Source of the DNA: Streptomyces lincolnensis
GTDB taxonomy: Bacteria; Actinomycetota; Actinomycetes; Streptomycetales; Streptomycetaceae
Length of the DNA stretch: 64,000 nt
Direction: 5' to 3'
NCBI RefSeq assembly: GCF_021173675.1
Contig: NZ_JAIHON010000004.1
Span: forward strand, 310,001 to 374,000
Shown here: positions 55,768-64,000 of the stretch, piece after piece
Layout of the letters: each line of letters opens with the position of its first letter
Numbering within the stretch: position 1 is the stretch's first letter
Position numbers and translations under genes: made by a program
The notes under the pieces: model-generated
The model's database searches: none
Seen by the model: only the letters and a program-made list of their open reading frames with translations
Told to the model about the DNA's origin: nothing

Positions 55768-56925
55768 GTGACGCAGCGACCTGGGGGGACGGGTACGGAG
55801 ATGAACTCGGACTCGGGCACGGGCCCGGACCCGGTGGAGCCGGAGCGGGCGACGACACCGGACGCGGCGCCGGAGGGCGCGGACGCCCCACCGGAGAAGG
55901 AGAGGAAACGGAGAGGACGGCCATGGGTGCGCAGAACGCGCCGCACGGCCCTGGCCGTCGTCCTGATCATCCTCCTCCCGGTCCTCGCCTCCCAGATCGC
56001 CCTGCGCGTCAACTACACGGGCGACCCGGCGGAGGGCACGTACACCAGGAACAAGGACGCGATCTGGCTCGGCCACGCCTGGGTCGACGGCCGCAAGAAG
56101 GACGCCGACGTCACCGCCCTCGTCCAGGACCTCGGGACCACCGGCATCCGCGACCTGTACGTCCACTCGGGCCCGCTGGAACACGACGGGACGCTTCCCA
56201 AGTCGGCGTATCCGCGGGCCCGTTGGTTCATCGACGCGATTCACCGCGCGGCCCCGGGCATCCGCGTCCAGGCCTGGCTGGGAGACGTCCTCGCGACGGA
56301 GAGCCCGGACGGCATGCGTCTGGGGCGCCCCGAGACCCGCGCGGCGATCGTCACCTCCACCCGCCAGATCCTCGCGACCGGCTACGACGGGGTCCACTTC
56401 GACCTGGAGCCCCTGCACTCCGACGACGGCGACTACCTGACCCTCCTGGACGACCTGCACGCCCTCACGCGCGCCCAGGACGCGCAGCTGTCGATCGCCG
56501 CCCACCAGATCGACCCGCTCCCGGGCTTCCACTCCTTCTGGGGCACGGTCGCCGGACACCCCAAGTGGTGGTCGCAGAAGTTCTTCGGCCAGGTGGCGCG
56601 CCGCGTCGACCAGATCGCGGTGATGTCCTACGACACGATGCAGCCGCTGGAGAGCACGTACGGGGGGTATGTGGCCCAGCAGACCTCGCTGGCGCTGGAG
56701 GTCACGCCCGAGTCCACGGACCTGCTGATGGGCATGCCCTTCTACCACGAGAACCGGTTCGGGCACTGGAATCACGCGGAGACGGTGGGGGCGGCGGTGC
56801 GGGGGGTGCGGTTGGGGTTGTCCCGGACGGATGCGGATCGGGCCAACTTCGGGGTTGCTGCGTACGTTGATTTCGCGGCGACGGAATCTGACTGGGCGGC
56901 TTACAGGTCCGGGTGGGTGCGGTAG
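55768..56925 (+). CDS. GH18-like membrane-anchored glycosidase-type protein, 385 aa
   Basis: GTG 55768 behind GGGGAGGGG. Cytoplasmic, Pro/Glu-rich N-terminus, membrane helix ~55-75 (ALAVVLIILLPVLASQIALR), then an extracellular (beta/alpha)8-like domain: RDLYVHSGPLEHDG, WFIDAIHRAAPGIRVQAWLG, and GVHFDLEPLHSDD near 208, where D-x-E is the GH18-type acid motif. QIAVMSYDTMQPLES also fits this clan. Substrate unknown, possibly peptidoglycan or chitin-like. Start alternative at 55675. Confidence 0.75.
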   Translation: MTQRPGGTGTEMNSDSGTGPDPVEPERATTPDAAPEGADAPPEKERKRRGRPWVRRTRRTALAVVLIILLPVLASQIALRVNYTGDPAEGTYTRNKDAIWLGHAWVDGRKKDADVTALVQDLGTTGIRDLYVHSGPLEHDGTLPKSAYPRARWFIDAIHRAAPGIRVQAWLGDVLATESPDGMRLGRPETRAAIVTSTRQILATGYDGVHFDLEPLHSDDGDYLTLLDDLHALTRAQDAQLSIAAHQIDPLPGFHSFWGTVAGHPKWWSQKFFGQVARRVDQIAVMSYDTMQPLESTYGGYVAQQTSLALEVTPESTDLLMGMPFYHENRFGHWNHAETVGAAVRGVRLGLSRTDADRANFGVAAYVDFAATESDWAAYRSGWVR

Positions 56926-56950
56926 TTGTCGATCTGCGGGTCGGTGGGGG

Positions 56951-56987
56951 CTGGTCGCGCAGTTCCCAGCGCCCCTATAGGGGCGCT
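56951..56987. repeat. Streptomyces intergenic repeat with hairpin, copy 2
   Basis: CTGGTCGCGCAGTTCCC followed by the palindrome AGCGCCCCTATAGGGGCGCT (56968-56987). Same family as at 50,531; probably a terminator after the GH18-like gene. Confidence 0.75.
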
Positions 56988-57028
56988 GTAGCGCACCCTC
57001 GACGAGTTGGAACCCAAGGAGCCCGCCC

Positions 57029-58039
57029 ATGACCCCCGCCCGCACCCCCCTCACCCGCGACGACCTCGCCCCTCTCGCCCGCGCCGCGACCGGTGGCCGT
57101 CGGGCCCTGATCGGCGTCGCTCGCCTCCGTGGCGGCTCCAAGAAGGGGGTCTACCGGCTGGTCTTCGACGACGACACGACCGCGATCGCCTACGTCTGGT
57201 CGCCGGAGGAGAACTACTGGGACCCGCAGCCCGCCGACCCGCGCGACCCCTTCCACGGCGCCGCCGGTCTCGCCGAGCTCACCGCTGCCCACGATCGCCT
57301 CGTCGCGGCCGGTGTCCGCACGCCCCGACTGCTGCACGCGGACGCCACGCGCACCCGTCTCCCGGCGGACGCGGCGGTCGTGGAGGACATGACCGGGGGC
57401 AGCCTGGAGGAGGCGATGGAGCGGGACCCGGTCGCGGGCCGCGCGGCCCTGGAGCGGCTGGCGGAGCAGCTCGCCGTGCTGCACGCGCACGAGGGGCCGG
57501 CCCTGGGCAAGGTGGTCCTCGTGGACGGTGGAGGCACCTCGTCCGCCCCGACCTGCGAGCAGCGCGTCACCGAGGGCGCTCTGCGCGACATCGACAGCAG
57601 CGTCGTACGGGACGAACGGATCGCCGCGGCGCGGGAGGACCTGGAGACGGCCGTGCGGGAGCTGTCCGCGGCGGTCCGGCCCCGTGCCCGGCACACGCTC
57701 ATCCATGGTGAACTCGGCCCGGACCACGTCCTGCTGGACGCCGGGGGCAGGCCCGCCCTGATCGACGTCGAGGGGCTGATGTACTTCGACGTGGAGTGGG
57801 AGCACGTCTTCCTGGAGCTGCGCTTCCACGAGGCCTACGAGGTGCTGCGCGCCCCCGGCCTGGACGAGGACCGCCTGCGCCTGTACCGGCTGGCGATGCG
57901 GTTGTCGCTGGTGGCGGGACCGCTGCGGCTGCTGGACGGGGACTTTCCCGACCCGGGGTTCATGCGGGAGATCGCGGAGCACAACCTGCGCCGGGCACTG
58001 GAGCTGGCCGGACGTGGAGACCTGGCGTCGGCGACGTAA
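57029..58039 (+). CDS. APH-fold phosphotransferase-like protein, 336 aa
   Basis: N-lobe: RALIGVARLRGGSKKGVYRL. Catalytic region HTLIHGELGPDHVLLDAGGR and metal-binding ALIDVEGLMYFDVEWE. The usual catalytic HxDxxxxN is changed to H-G-E-L-G-P-D-H: Asp replaced by Glu, Asn by His. Activity may be altered. Substrate unknown; related Streptomyces proteins are annotated as aminoglycoside phosphotransferases, but resistance should not be assumed. ATG with AAGGAG upstream. Confidence 0.8.
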   Translation: MTPARTPLTRDDLAPLARAATGGRRALIGVARLRGGSKKGVYRLVFDDDTTAIAYVWSPEENYWDPQPADPRDPFHGAAGLAELTAAHDRLVAAGVRTPRLLHADATRTRLPADAAVVEDMTGGSLEEAMERDPVAGRAALERLAEQLAVLHAHEGPALGKVVLVDGGGTSSAPTCEQRVTEGALRDIDSSVVRDERIAAAREDLETAVRELSAAVRPRARHTLIHGELGPDHVLLDAGGRPALIDVEGLMYFDVEWEHVFLELRFHEAYEVLRAPGLDEDRLRLYRLAMRLSLVAGPLRLLDGDFPDPGFMREIAEHNLRRALELAGRGDLASAT

Positions 58040-58130
58040 ACATCCCGTGGCCCAGACGTCATGCGTGGTTCGTCTGTGGGGGCCCTTCCGTTGGTTGTGA
58101 GCCCGCTGTGGGCCCCCTACGGTCCAGCAG

Positions 58131-59081
58131 ATGCGAGCGTTACTCACCAGCAAGGCCGCCCGACGCGCCCTGCGGCCGATAGCCGACCTCATCGATCAGC
58201 GCATAGAGCGCCATGTCCGCCGGGTCGTGGGCACCGCCCCGACCGCCCTGACCACCACGACCGGCACGCCGGACGCGGCGGCGCAGGAGGAGCTGAAGAA
58301 GCTGCGGGCCCGCCAGCGCCCTCTGGAGCTGTTCTTCGACGGCACCGGACGCGGCGCGTCCCGGCTGCCGTCCGGGCCCCACCTGAACCGCACGATCACC
58401 GAACTGGCGGAGGTGACCGGCGACCGGGACGGCGCCGAACGCAATGTCGCCCAGGCGTTCCGGCTGCTCATCGCGATGGAGGCGCTCGGCGTCGGCCGGA
58501 TCGCCGGCGGCACGATGAACATCGTCGGCAAGCTGTCCGCCGTCCCGCTCCTCGACCCGCCGAACGACGAGGTGCTGGAGATCGGCACCCTGTACGGCAT
58601 GTTCGGCGCGTCCCTGATCCGGATGCTGGAGCGGGCCGGACGCGCGCCGAGCCTGACGATCGTCGACCCGCTCGCGGGGACGCAGTTGCAGCCCGGCGCC
58701 ACCATGGGCGACGACGCCTCCGGCACCCCGGTGAACGGGGCGGCGGTGCGCACCAACCTCGCCCTGGCGGGCGCGGCCGGTGCCGCCACCCGTATCCAGC
58801 AGGGTTTCTCCGAGGACCCCGAGGTGCGCGCCCTGGTCTCCGACCGGTCCTACGGCGTGGTCATCGTGGACGGCGACCACTCCGCCGCCGGTGTCGCGGC
58901 CGACCTGGAGTGGGCCGAGCAGATCGTCGCGCCCGGCGGCATCGTGGTCCTGGACGACTTCGGGCACCCCAAGTGGCCGGGGATCAAGGAGGCGTTCGAG
59001 AAGCACATGGCCGGCGACACCCGGTTCACCTTCCTCGGCCAGGTGGCGCACTCGGGGTACCTGAGGGCGGCCTCGGCCTGA
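58131..59081 (+). CDS. Class I SAM-dependent methyltransferase, 316 aa
   Basis: Motif I VLEIGTLYGMFGASLI, acidic end of strand 2 (LTIVDPLAG) and VVIVDGDHSAAGV with IVVLDDFGHPKW, a Methyltransf_24-type layout. N-terminal ~100 residues are helical and basic, with coiled coil (EELKKLRARQRPLELFFD). Substrate not predictable. Convergent with the iron-sulfur subunit gene with a 9-bp gap. Confidence 0.85.
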   Translation: MRALLTSKAARRALRPIADLIDQRIERHVRRVVGTAPTALTTTTGTPDAAAQEELKKLRARQRPLELFFDGTGRGASRLPSGPHLNRTITELAEVTGDRDGAERNVAQAFRLLIAMEALGVGRIAGGTMNIVGKLSAVPLLDPPNDEVLEIGTLYGMFGASLIRMLERAGRAPSLTIVDPLAGTQLQPGATMGDDASGTPVNGAAVRTNLALAGAAGAATRIQQGFSEDPEVRALVSDRSYGVVIVDGDHSAAGVAADLEWAEQIVAPGGIVVLDDFGHPKWPGIKEAFEKHMAGDTRFTFLGQVAHSGYLRAASA

Positions 59082-59090
59082 GCGGCGGCC

Positions 59091-59867
59091 TCAGCCCGAC
59101 GAACCCCGTCGCAGGATCTTGTCACCGAGCCAGACGAGCGGGTCGTACTTGCGGTCCACGGCCCGCTCCTTCAACGGGATCAGCGCGTTGTCGGTGATCT
59201 TGATGCCCTCGGGGCACACCTCCGTACAGCACTTGGTGATGTTGCAGTAGCCGAGACCGTGCTCGTCCTGCGCCGTCTTCTTGCGGTCGAGCCCGGTCTC
59301 CCCGGCCGCGTCCAGCGGGTGCATGTCCAGCTCCGCCACCCGCATCAGGAAACGCGGCCCGGCGAAGGCCGGCTTGTTCTCCTCGTGGTCCCGGACCACA
59401 TGGCAGGTGTCCTGGCACAGGAAGCACTCGATGCACTTGCGGAACTCCTGAGACCGGTCCACGTCCTCCTGCATCATCCGGTACTCGCCGGGACCCAGCT
59501 TCTCCGGCGGCACGAACGCGGGCACCTCGCGCGCCTTGGTGTAGTTGAAGCCGACGTCCGTGACGAGATCGCGGACCACGGGGAAGGCACGCAGGGGAGT
59601 GACGGTGATCGTCTCCTCGCGCGAGAACACCGACATCCGGGTCATGCACATCAGCCGGGGCCGCCCGTTGATCTCGGCGGAGCACGAACCGCACTTGCCC
59701 GCCTTGCAGTTCCAGCGCACGGCGAGGTCGGGGGTCTGGGTGGCCTGGAGGCGGTGGATGATGTCGAGGACCACCTCGCCGTCGTTGACCTCGACCTTGA
59801 AGTCCTCCAGGCCGCCGCCCTCCGCGTCCCCCCGCCACACCTTGAAGTGGGCGTCGTAGCTGCTCAT
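59091..59867 (-). CDS. sdhB: Succinate dehydrogenase/fumarate reductase iron-sulfur subunit, 258 aa
   Basis: [2Fe-2S] motif WNCKAGKCGSCSAEINGRP, then two ferredoxin-type clusters (KCIECFLCQDTCHVVRD; CNITKCCTEVCPEGIKITD). It passes electrons from the flavoprotein to the quinone site. ATG overlaps the flavoprotein stop (ATGA). Third gene of a leftward operon (membrane subunit, flavoprotein, iron-sulfur subunit). Direction of catalysis, succinate oxidation or fumarate reduction, cannot be told from sequence. Confidence 0.93.
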   Translation of the reverse strand: MSSYDAHFKVWRGDAEGGGLEDFKVEVNDGEVVLDIIHRLQATQTPDLAVRWNCKAGKCGSCSAEINGRPRLMCMTRMSVFSREETITVTPLRAFPVVRDLVTDVGFNYTKAREVPAFVPPEKLGPGEYRMMQEDVDRSQEFRKCIECFLCQDTCHVVRDHEENKPAFAGPRFLMRVAELDMHPLDAAGETGLDRKKTAQDEHGLGYCNITKCCTEVCPEGIKITDNALIPLKERAVDRKYDPLVWLGDKILRRGSSG

Positions 59868-61807
59868 TCGTACAGCTCCTCTTCGGTGAGGTACTTGACC
59901 AGCTCCTCCTTGTCGAAGAGGGCGAGCAGGTCGGCGCGGACGGGTTCGGTGGTCTCGCGGGTGAGGTCGATCTGGCCGCGCACCGGATCGGTGGCCGCCA
60001 ACCCGCCCGTGGGGTCGGTCAGTCGGCAGATCAGATTGATACGGCGCCAGTCGCGGTCCATCGTCGGGTGGTCCTCGCGGGTGTGGCCGCCGCGCGACTC
60101 GGTGCGCTCCAGCGCGGCTCGGGCCACGCACTCGCTGACCAGCAGCATGTTCCTGAGGTCCAGGGCCAGATGCCAGCCCGGGTTGAACTGACGGTGGCCC
60201 TCGACTCCGGCCCGCCGGGCCCGCACCCGCAGGTCGGCGAGCTTCTCCAGGGCCTGCTCCATCTCGGCCTCGCGGCGGATGATGCCGACCAGGTCGTTCA
60301 TGGTCTGCTGGAGTTCCTGGTGGAGGGTGTACGGGTTCTCGGGCGGCTTCCCGTCCTCCTCGCCCGGTGCCGGACCCTCGGCGGAGAACGGCCGCAGGGC
60401 CTCGGCGGACGCCGCGTCGATCTGGGTGTCGTCCACGACGGGGCGACCGCCCGCGAGGCCCGTCGCGTACTCGGCGGCGTGCCAGCCGGCCCGGCGCCCG
60501 AACACCAGCAGGTCGGAGAGCGAGTTGCCGCCGAGCCGGTTCGAGCCGTGCATGCCACCGGCCACCTCGCCGGCCGCGTACAGTCCGGGCACCCCGCGCG
60601 CGGCGGCCGTGTCGGACTCGACCGCGATACCGCCCATCACGTAGTGACAGGTCGGCCCGACCTCCATCGGCTCCGCGGTGATGTCGACGTCCGCCAGCTC
60701 CTTGAACTGGTGGTACATCGACGGCAGCCGGCGCCGGATGACCTCGGCGGGCATCCGTGTCGACACGTCCAGGAACACCCCGCCGTGCGGGGAGCCGCGG
60801 CCCGCCTTCACCTCCGCGTTGATGGCCCTGGCCACCTCGTCGCGGGGGAGCAGCTCGGGGGGACGCCGGTTGTGGTCCGGGTCCTCGTACCAGCGGTCGC
60901 CCTCGTCCTCCGACTGCGCGTACTTCTCCTTGAAGACGTCCGGGATGTAGTCGAACATGAACCGCTTGCCCTCGGAGTTCCTCAGCACCCCGCCGTCGCC
61001 GCGCACCGACTCCGTGACGAGGATGCCCTTCACCGACGGCGGCCAGACCATGCCCGTCGGATGGAACTGCACGAACTCCATGTTCAGCAGCGGGGCCCCC
61101 GCGAGCAGCGCCAGCGCGTGCCCGTCCCCGGTGTACTCCCACGAGTTCGACGTCACCTTGAAGGACTTGCCGATGCCGCCGGTCGCGATCACCACGGACG
61201 GGGCCTGCAGGACGAAGAAACGGCCCGTCTCACGGTCGTAGGCGAAGACGCCCGAGACGCGCGAGCCGTCTTTGAGGATCCGGGTGACCGTGCACTCCTG
61301 GAAGACCTTCAGACGGGACTCGTAGTCGCCGGTCTCGCGGTGGTCCTCCTGCTGGAGCGAGACGATCTTCTGCTGGAGCGTGCGGATGAGTTCGAGGCCG
61401 GTGCGGTCGCCGACGTGGGCGAGGCGCGGGTACTCGTGTCCGCCGAAGTTGCGCTGCGAGATCCGGCCGTCCTTCGTACGGTCGAAGAGGGCGCCCCAGG
61501 TCTCCAGCTCCCACACCCGCTGCGGGGCCTCCTGGGCGTGCAACTCGGCCATCCGCCACTGGTTGAGGAACTTGCCGCCGCGCATGGTGTCGCGGAAGTG
61601 GACCTGCCAGTTGTCGCCGGAGTTCACATTGCCCATCGCGGCCGCGATGCCGCCCTCGGCCATCACCGTGTGCGCCTTGCCGAACAGCGACTTGCAGATC
61701 ACGGCCGTCCGGGCTCCGCGCTCACGGGCCTCGATCGCGGCCCGGAGCCCGGCGCCTCCCGCGCCGACCACGACGACGTCCCACTCCTGCCGGTCGACCA
61801 CGGACAT
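59864..61807 (-). CDS. sdhA: Succinate dehydrogenase/fumarate reductase flavoprotein, 647 aa
   Basis: FAD-binding VVVVGAGGAGLRAAIEARER, covalent-FAD region AHTVMAEGGIAAAMGN, active site FVQFHPTGMVWPPSVKG and TESVRGDGGVLRN, and GLYAAGEVAGGMHGSNRLGG. The C-terminal helical domain (NPGWHLALDLRNMLLVSECV) is complete. ATG at 61807 overlaps the membrane subunit stop (TGATG). Cytoplasmic face of the membrane complex. Confidence 0.95.
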   Translation of the reverse strand: MSVVDRQEWDVVVVGAGGAGLRAAIEARERGARTAVICKSLFGKAHTVMAEGGIAAAMGNVNSGDNWQVHFRDTMRGGKFLNQWRMAELHAQEAPQRVWELETWGALFDRTKDGRISQRNFGGHEYPRLAHVGDRTGLELIRTLQQKIVSLQQEDHRETGDYESRLKVFQECTVTRILKDGSRVSGVFAYDRETGRFFVLQAPSVVIATGGIGKSFKVTSNSWEYTGDGHALALLAGAPLLNMEFVQFHPTGMVWPPSVKGILVTESVRGDGGVLRNSEGKRFMFDYIPDVFKEKYAQSEDEGDRWYEDPDHNRRPPELLPRDEVARAINAEVKAGRGSPHGGVFLDVSTRMPAEVIRRRLPSMYHQFKELADVDITAEPMEVGPTCHYVMGGIAVESDTAAARGVPGLYAAGEVAGGMHGSNRLGGNSLSDLLVFGRRAGWHAAEYATGLAGGRPVVDDTQIDAASAEALRPFSAEGPAPGEEDGKPPENPYTLHQELQQTMNDLVGIIRREAEMEQALEKLADLRVRARRAGVEGHRQFNPGWHLALDLRNMLLVSECVARAALERTESRGGHTREDHPTMDRDWRRINLICRLTDPTGGLAATDPVRGQIDLTRETTEPVRADLLALFDKEELVKYLTEEELYE

Positions 61808-62646
61808 CAGAACAACCTCGGATCGTCGAAGGCGCCGGAGGCGACCAGGTACACGTAGAAGTCGGCGAGCGCCACGCTCACCAACGAGGCCCAGGCGAGC
61901 GCCATATGACGGGCATTCAGCTTCCCGACCAGCTGCCAGGCCTTGTACCGCACGGGATGCTTGGAGAAGTGCTTGAGCTTGCCGCCGACGATGTGCCGGC
62001 AGGAGTGGCAGGACAGGGTGTACGCCCAGATCAGCACGATGTTGACCAGGAAGACCAGGGTGCCGAGGCCCATGTGGCCCCACGCGTAGTGCTCGTCGCG
62101 GAAGGCGAGCACGGTGTCGTAGGTCAGGATCCCGGCGACGACGATCGCGGCGTAGAAGAAGTACCGGTGGATGTTCTGGAGCACCAGCGGGAAGCGGGTC
62201 TCACCCGTGTACTTCTTGTGCGGCTCGGCCACCGCGCAGGCCGGGGGCGAGGCCCAGAAACCCCGGTAGTAGGCCTTGCGGTAGTAGTAGCAGGTCAGCC
62301 GGAATCCGAGCGGGAAGATCAGGATGATGATCGCGGGCGAGATGCCCCACCAGCTCCCGAAGATCTCCCAGTTGGGCCCGTGCCGCATCGGCTCGCAGCG
62401 CTCGGCCAGGCACGGGGAGTAGAACGGCGACACATAGGGGGCCGCGTAGTAGTCGGTGTCGGCGAAGGCCCGCCAGGTCGAGTACACGATGAAGGCGAGC
62501 AGCCCGGCGGCCGTGGCGGCCGGCGCCAGCCACCAGCGGTCGGTGCGCAGGTGCGGGGCGTCGATCGCGGCGCGCGTAGTGGTCCGTACGCCGCCGCGCG
62601 ATGGATGGGGATCTTCTGTGGCTGGAGGTTCCGTACCAGTGGCCAA
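61807..62646 (-). CDS. sdhC: Succinate dehydrogenase/fumarate reductase cytochrome b-type subunit, 279 aa
   Basis: TTG start. Five hydrophobic segments, including WWLAPAATAAGLLAFIVYST, ISPAIIILIFPLGFRLTCYY, RYFFYAAIVVAGILTYDTVL, LGTLVFLVNIVLIWAYTLSC and MALAWASLVSVALADFYVYL. Several His in the helices (NIHRYF, CHSCRHIVGG, NARHM) are candidates for haem ligands. It anchors the complex and carries the quinone site; single-gene membrane anchor as in actinobacterial Sdh enzymes. Soluble N-terminus of ~35 residues is unusual but common in Streptomyces. Confidence 0.88.
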   Translation of the reverse strand: MATGTEPPATEDPHPSRGGVRTTTRAAIDAPHLRTDRWWLAPAATAAGLLAFIVYSTWRAFADTDYYAAPYVSPFYSPCLAERCEPMRHGPNWEIFGSWWGISPAIIILIFPLGFRLTCYYYRKAYYRGFWASPPACAVAEPHKKYTGETRFPLVLQNIHRYFFYAAIVVAGILTYDTVLAFRDEHYAWGHMGLGTLVFLVNIVLIWAYTLSCHSCRHIVGGKLKHFSKHPVRYKAWQLVGKLNARHMALAWASLVSVALADFYVYLVASGAFDDPRLF

Positions 62647-62682
62647 TTCTTGACTCCGGTCGGGTCGGGACTCCGGACGGCT

Positions 62683-62973
62683 CTACGGGGCGCGACGGTC
62701 CCGGGCGCCGAGTCCCTCGTCGTCCGAGTCCGTCCACAGCGTGTTGTCGTACGGGGTGTCGGGGATCGATACGAGCTCGGGGCGCCGGGGTTTGGCGGGC
62801 CCGGCGTCGGCCTCCCGCAGCAGCGCGAGGCTCTCGCGCAGGCGGTCGGCGTCCGCACGGACGCGGCGCATCTCCAGGCCGCCGCTGCCCAGCTGCTGCT
62901 CCAGGCGTTTGACGTACCGCAGCAGTTCGTCGAGTGAGCGTTGGGCTGACGTCAGTTCGTCGTGCACGGACAT
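62683..62973 (-). CDS. Small coiled-coil protein, 96 aa
   Basis: ATG 62973. Residues 5-50 are a coiled coil (QRSLDELLRYVKRLEQQLGS, MRRVRADADRLRESLALLRE) followed by an acidic tail (TLWTDSDDEGLGARDRRAP). Immediately upstream of the sdh operon in the same direction (36-bp gap), so it may be its first gene. Function unknown. Confidence 0.75.
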   Translation of the reverse strand: MSVHDELTSAQRSLDELLRYVKRLEQQLGSGGLEMRRVRADADRLRESLALLREADAGPAKPRRPELVSIPDTPYDNTLWTDSDDEGLGARDRRAP

Positions 62974-63282
62974 GACGTGACCTCACTTCCGTGGGCGGCG
63001 TCGCCCTGGACGGGAACGGTCATGCGCCTGCGAGTGTTGCGCGTCACACCTGCCGGTGGGAAGGGACGTGCACGGATTGGCGGATCGTGAGCCTCCGTGC
63101 GCGCCCCCGTGTGCCGGACGTTGCGCCGCACGGGTGGGCTTCCGGGCCCTTCCCGCCGTGTTGCCGTCGCCTGCCGAACCCTTTCCTCTTCAGTGGCCGC
63201 ATACATCTGATCAGCTCCATATACCCCCAAACGTGATCATAACTCCCGCTCGCGCAGGCGGCAGCCCCTGGAGGTAGCAGAG
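62974..63282. other. 309-bp divergent intergenic region
   Basis: Between the sdh-linked small gene (leftward) and the lipoprotein gene (rightward). Two TGATCA palindromes near 63,207 and 63,233 flank a CATATACC sequence; they could belong to a promoter/operator. GGAGG at 63,270 is the ribosome-binding site of the lipoprotein gene. No gene seen. Confidence 0.4.
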
Positions 63283-64000
63283 ATGTCCCACGACGGCGTC
63301 ACACTGCGCGCGATCACGCGCTCGGTCGCCTTCCTGACCGCGGGCGCGCTCGCGGTGCCGGCGGTCACCGGCTGCGGTTCCGAGGACCCGGCGGGCAAGC
63401 CCCTCGCGGGCCAGGACATCGCGCCCGCCGCCCGCGCCCTGGTCGCCGACGGCGGCACGCTGCGCTGGGCGGTGGACGCCGTACCGGAGACGCTGAACAC
63501 GTTCCAGGCGGACGCGGACGCGGCGACCGGCCGGATCGCGCAGGCCGTACTGCCGTCGATGTACCGGTTGGACCGCAACGGCCGGCCGGAGCGCAACCCC
63601 GACTACCTGGAGTCGGCGAAGGTCGTCGAGACCGAGCCCAAGCAGGTCGTGCTGTACAAGCTGAACCAGCAGGCCGTGTGGAGCGACGGCCGGGAGATCG
63701 GCGCCGCCGACTTCGCCGCCCAGTGGCGTGCCCTGTCCGGCAAGGACACCGCGTACTGGACCGCCCGCAACGCCGGCTACGACCGCATCGAGCGGATCGA
63801 GCGCGGCTCGAACGACCTGGAGGTCCGGGTCACCTTCCAGCGGCCCTACGCGGACTGGCGCTCGCTGTTCTCCCCGCTGTACCCGAAGGACGTCATGGGC
63901 ACCCCGGACTCCTTCAACGACTCCGCCAGGAAGAAGCTGAAGGTCACCGCCGGGCCGTTCGCCGTGACGAAGGTCGACCACAAGGGCGACGAGGTCGTCC
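63283..64000 (+). CDS. ABC transporter oligopeptide-binding lipoprotein, partial (C-terminus outside window)
   Basis: ATG 63283. Signal with lipobox AVTGC (residues ~19-30, GALAVPAVTGCGSEDPAG), then SBP_bac_5 features: GTLRWAVDAVPETLNTFQAD, YLESAKVVETEPKQVVLYKL, AVWSDGREIGAADFAAQWRA and LEVRVTFQRPYADWRSLFSP. It binds a peptide or related substrate and delivers it to an ABC permease outside the window. The frame is open to the window end (239 codons visible). Confidence 0.9.
   Translation, partial: MSHDGVTLRAITRSVAFLTAGALAVPAVTGCGSEDPAGKPLAGQDIAPAARALVADGGTLRWAVDAVPETLNTFQADADAATGRIAQAVLPSMYRLDRNGRPERNPDYLESAKVVETEPKQVVLYKLNQQAVWSDGREIGAADFAAQWRALSGKDTAYWTARNAGYDRIERIERGSNDLEVRVTFQRPYADWRSLFSPLYPKDVMGTPDSFNDSARKKLKVTAGPFAVTKVDHKGDEVV

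Overview
The window is GC-rich, uses GTG and TTG starts freely, and carries genes typical of Streptomyces (PAS/GAF/SpoIIE-type phosphatase, DUF4190 membrane protein, UTRA-type GntR regulator, a three-subunit succinate dehydrogenase/fumarate reductase). I read it as a Streptomyces chromosome with an integrated siphovirus-type prophage. The prophage fills about 1-41,600 and its left end lies outside the window; bacterial genes fill about 41,800-64,000.

Prophage, left to right. 1-2,444 is a leftward early/recombination cluster (PD-(D/E)XK nuclease and small conserved phage proteins) behind a good TTGACA-N17-TAAAAA promoter with an operator-like site just downstream. A candidate repressor (2,684-3,133, leftward) and a rightward three-gene block (3,339-5,489) share a control region. 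5,544-28,349 is the leftward lysis and virion module: small holin-like protein, amidase endolysin, membrane protein, peptidase S74 tail fibre, three-repeat tail protein, distal tail protein, tape measure, frameshifted tail chaperones, major tail protein, connectors, coat protein, scaffold, MuF-like protein, portal and terminase. Rightward or insulated cargo genes sit inside it (AlbA_2 protein 19,699; membrane protein 27,655; HNH 28,423; protein 21,981). 28,959-30,428 holds a membrane protein, an HNH protein and a C5 cytosine methyltransferase split over two reading frames.

30,888-40,978 is a rightward operon of small proteins ending in excisionase and tyrosine integrase. Its intergenic DNA is unusually structured: (i) a 13-bp repeat of the TAAACATGAGACC / TTAAGGTGTGACC type, tandem before the operon and single at many junctions; (ii) six stem-loops with a shared ACAGGGAG-like loop; (iii) two copies of what I identify as a type II (stem-II-open) hammerhead self-cleaving ribozyme, at 33,398-33,471 and 34,291-34,362, with conserved core and covarying stems. 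A HEPN-type protein follows the integrase. The ribozyme/repeat/stem-loop architecture is the most notable discovery candidate.

The bacterial flank encodes an SDR oxidoreductase, a SNF2-type helicase, a secreted subtilisin-like protease with a P-domain, a DUF4190 protein, a GntR regulator, a Nudix hydrolase, two SpoIIE/RsbW-type regulators, a TPM-family-like protein lacking the TPM domain, a GH18-like membrane protein, an APH-fold protein, a methyltransferase, the sdh/frd operon and the start of an oligopeptide-binding lipoprotein.
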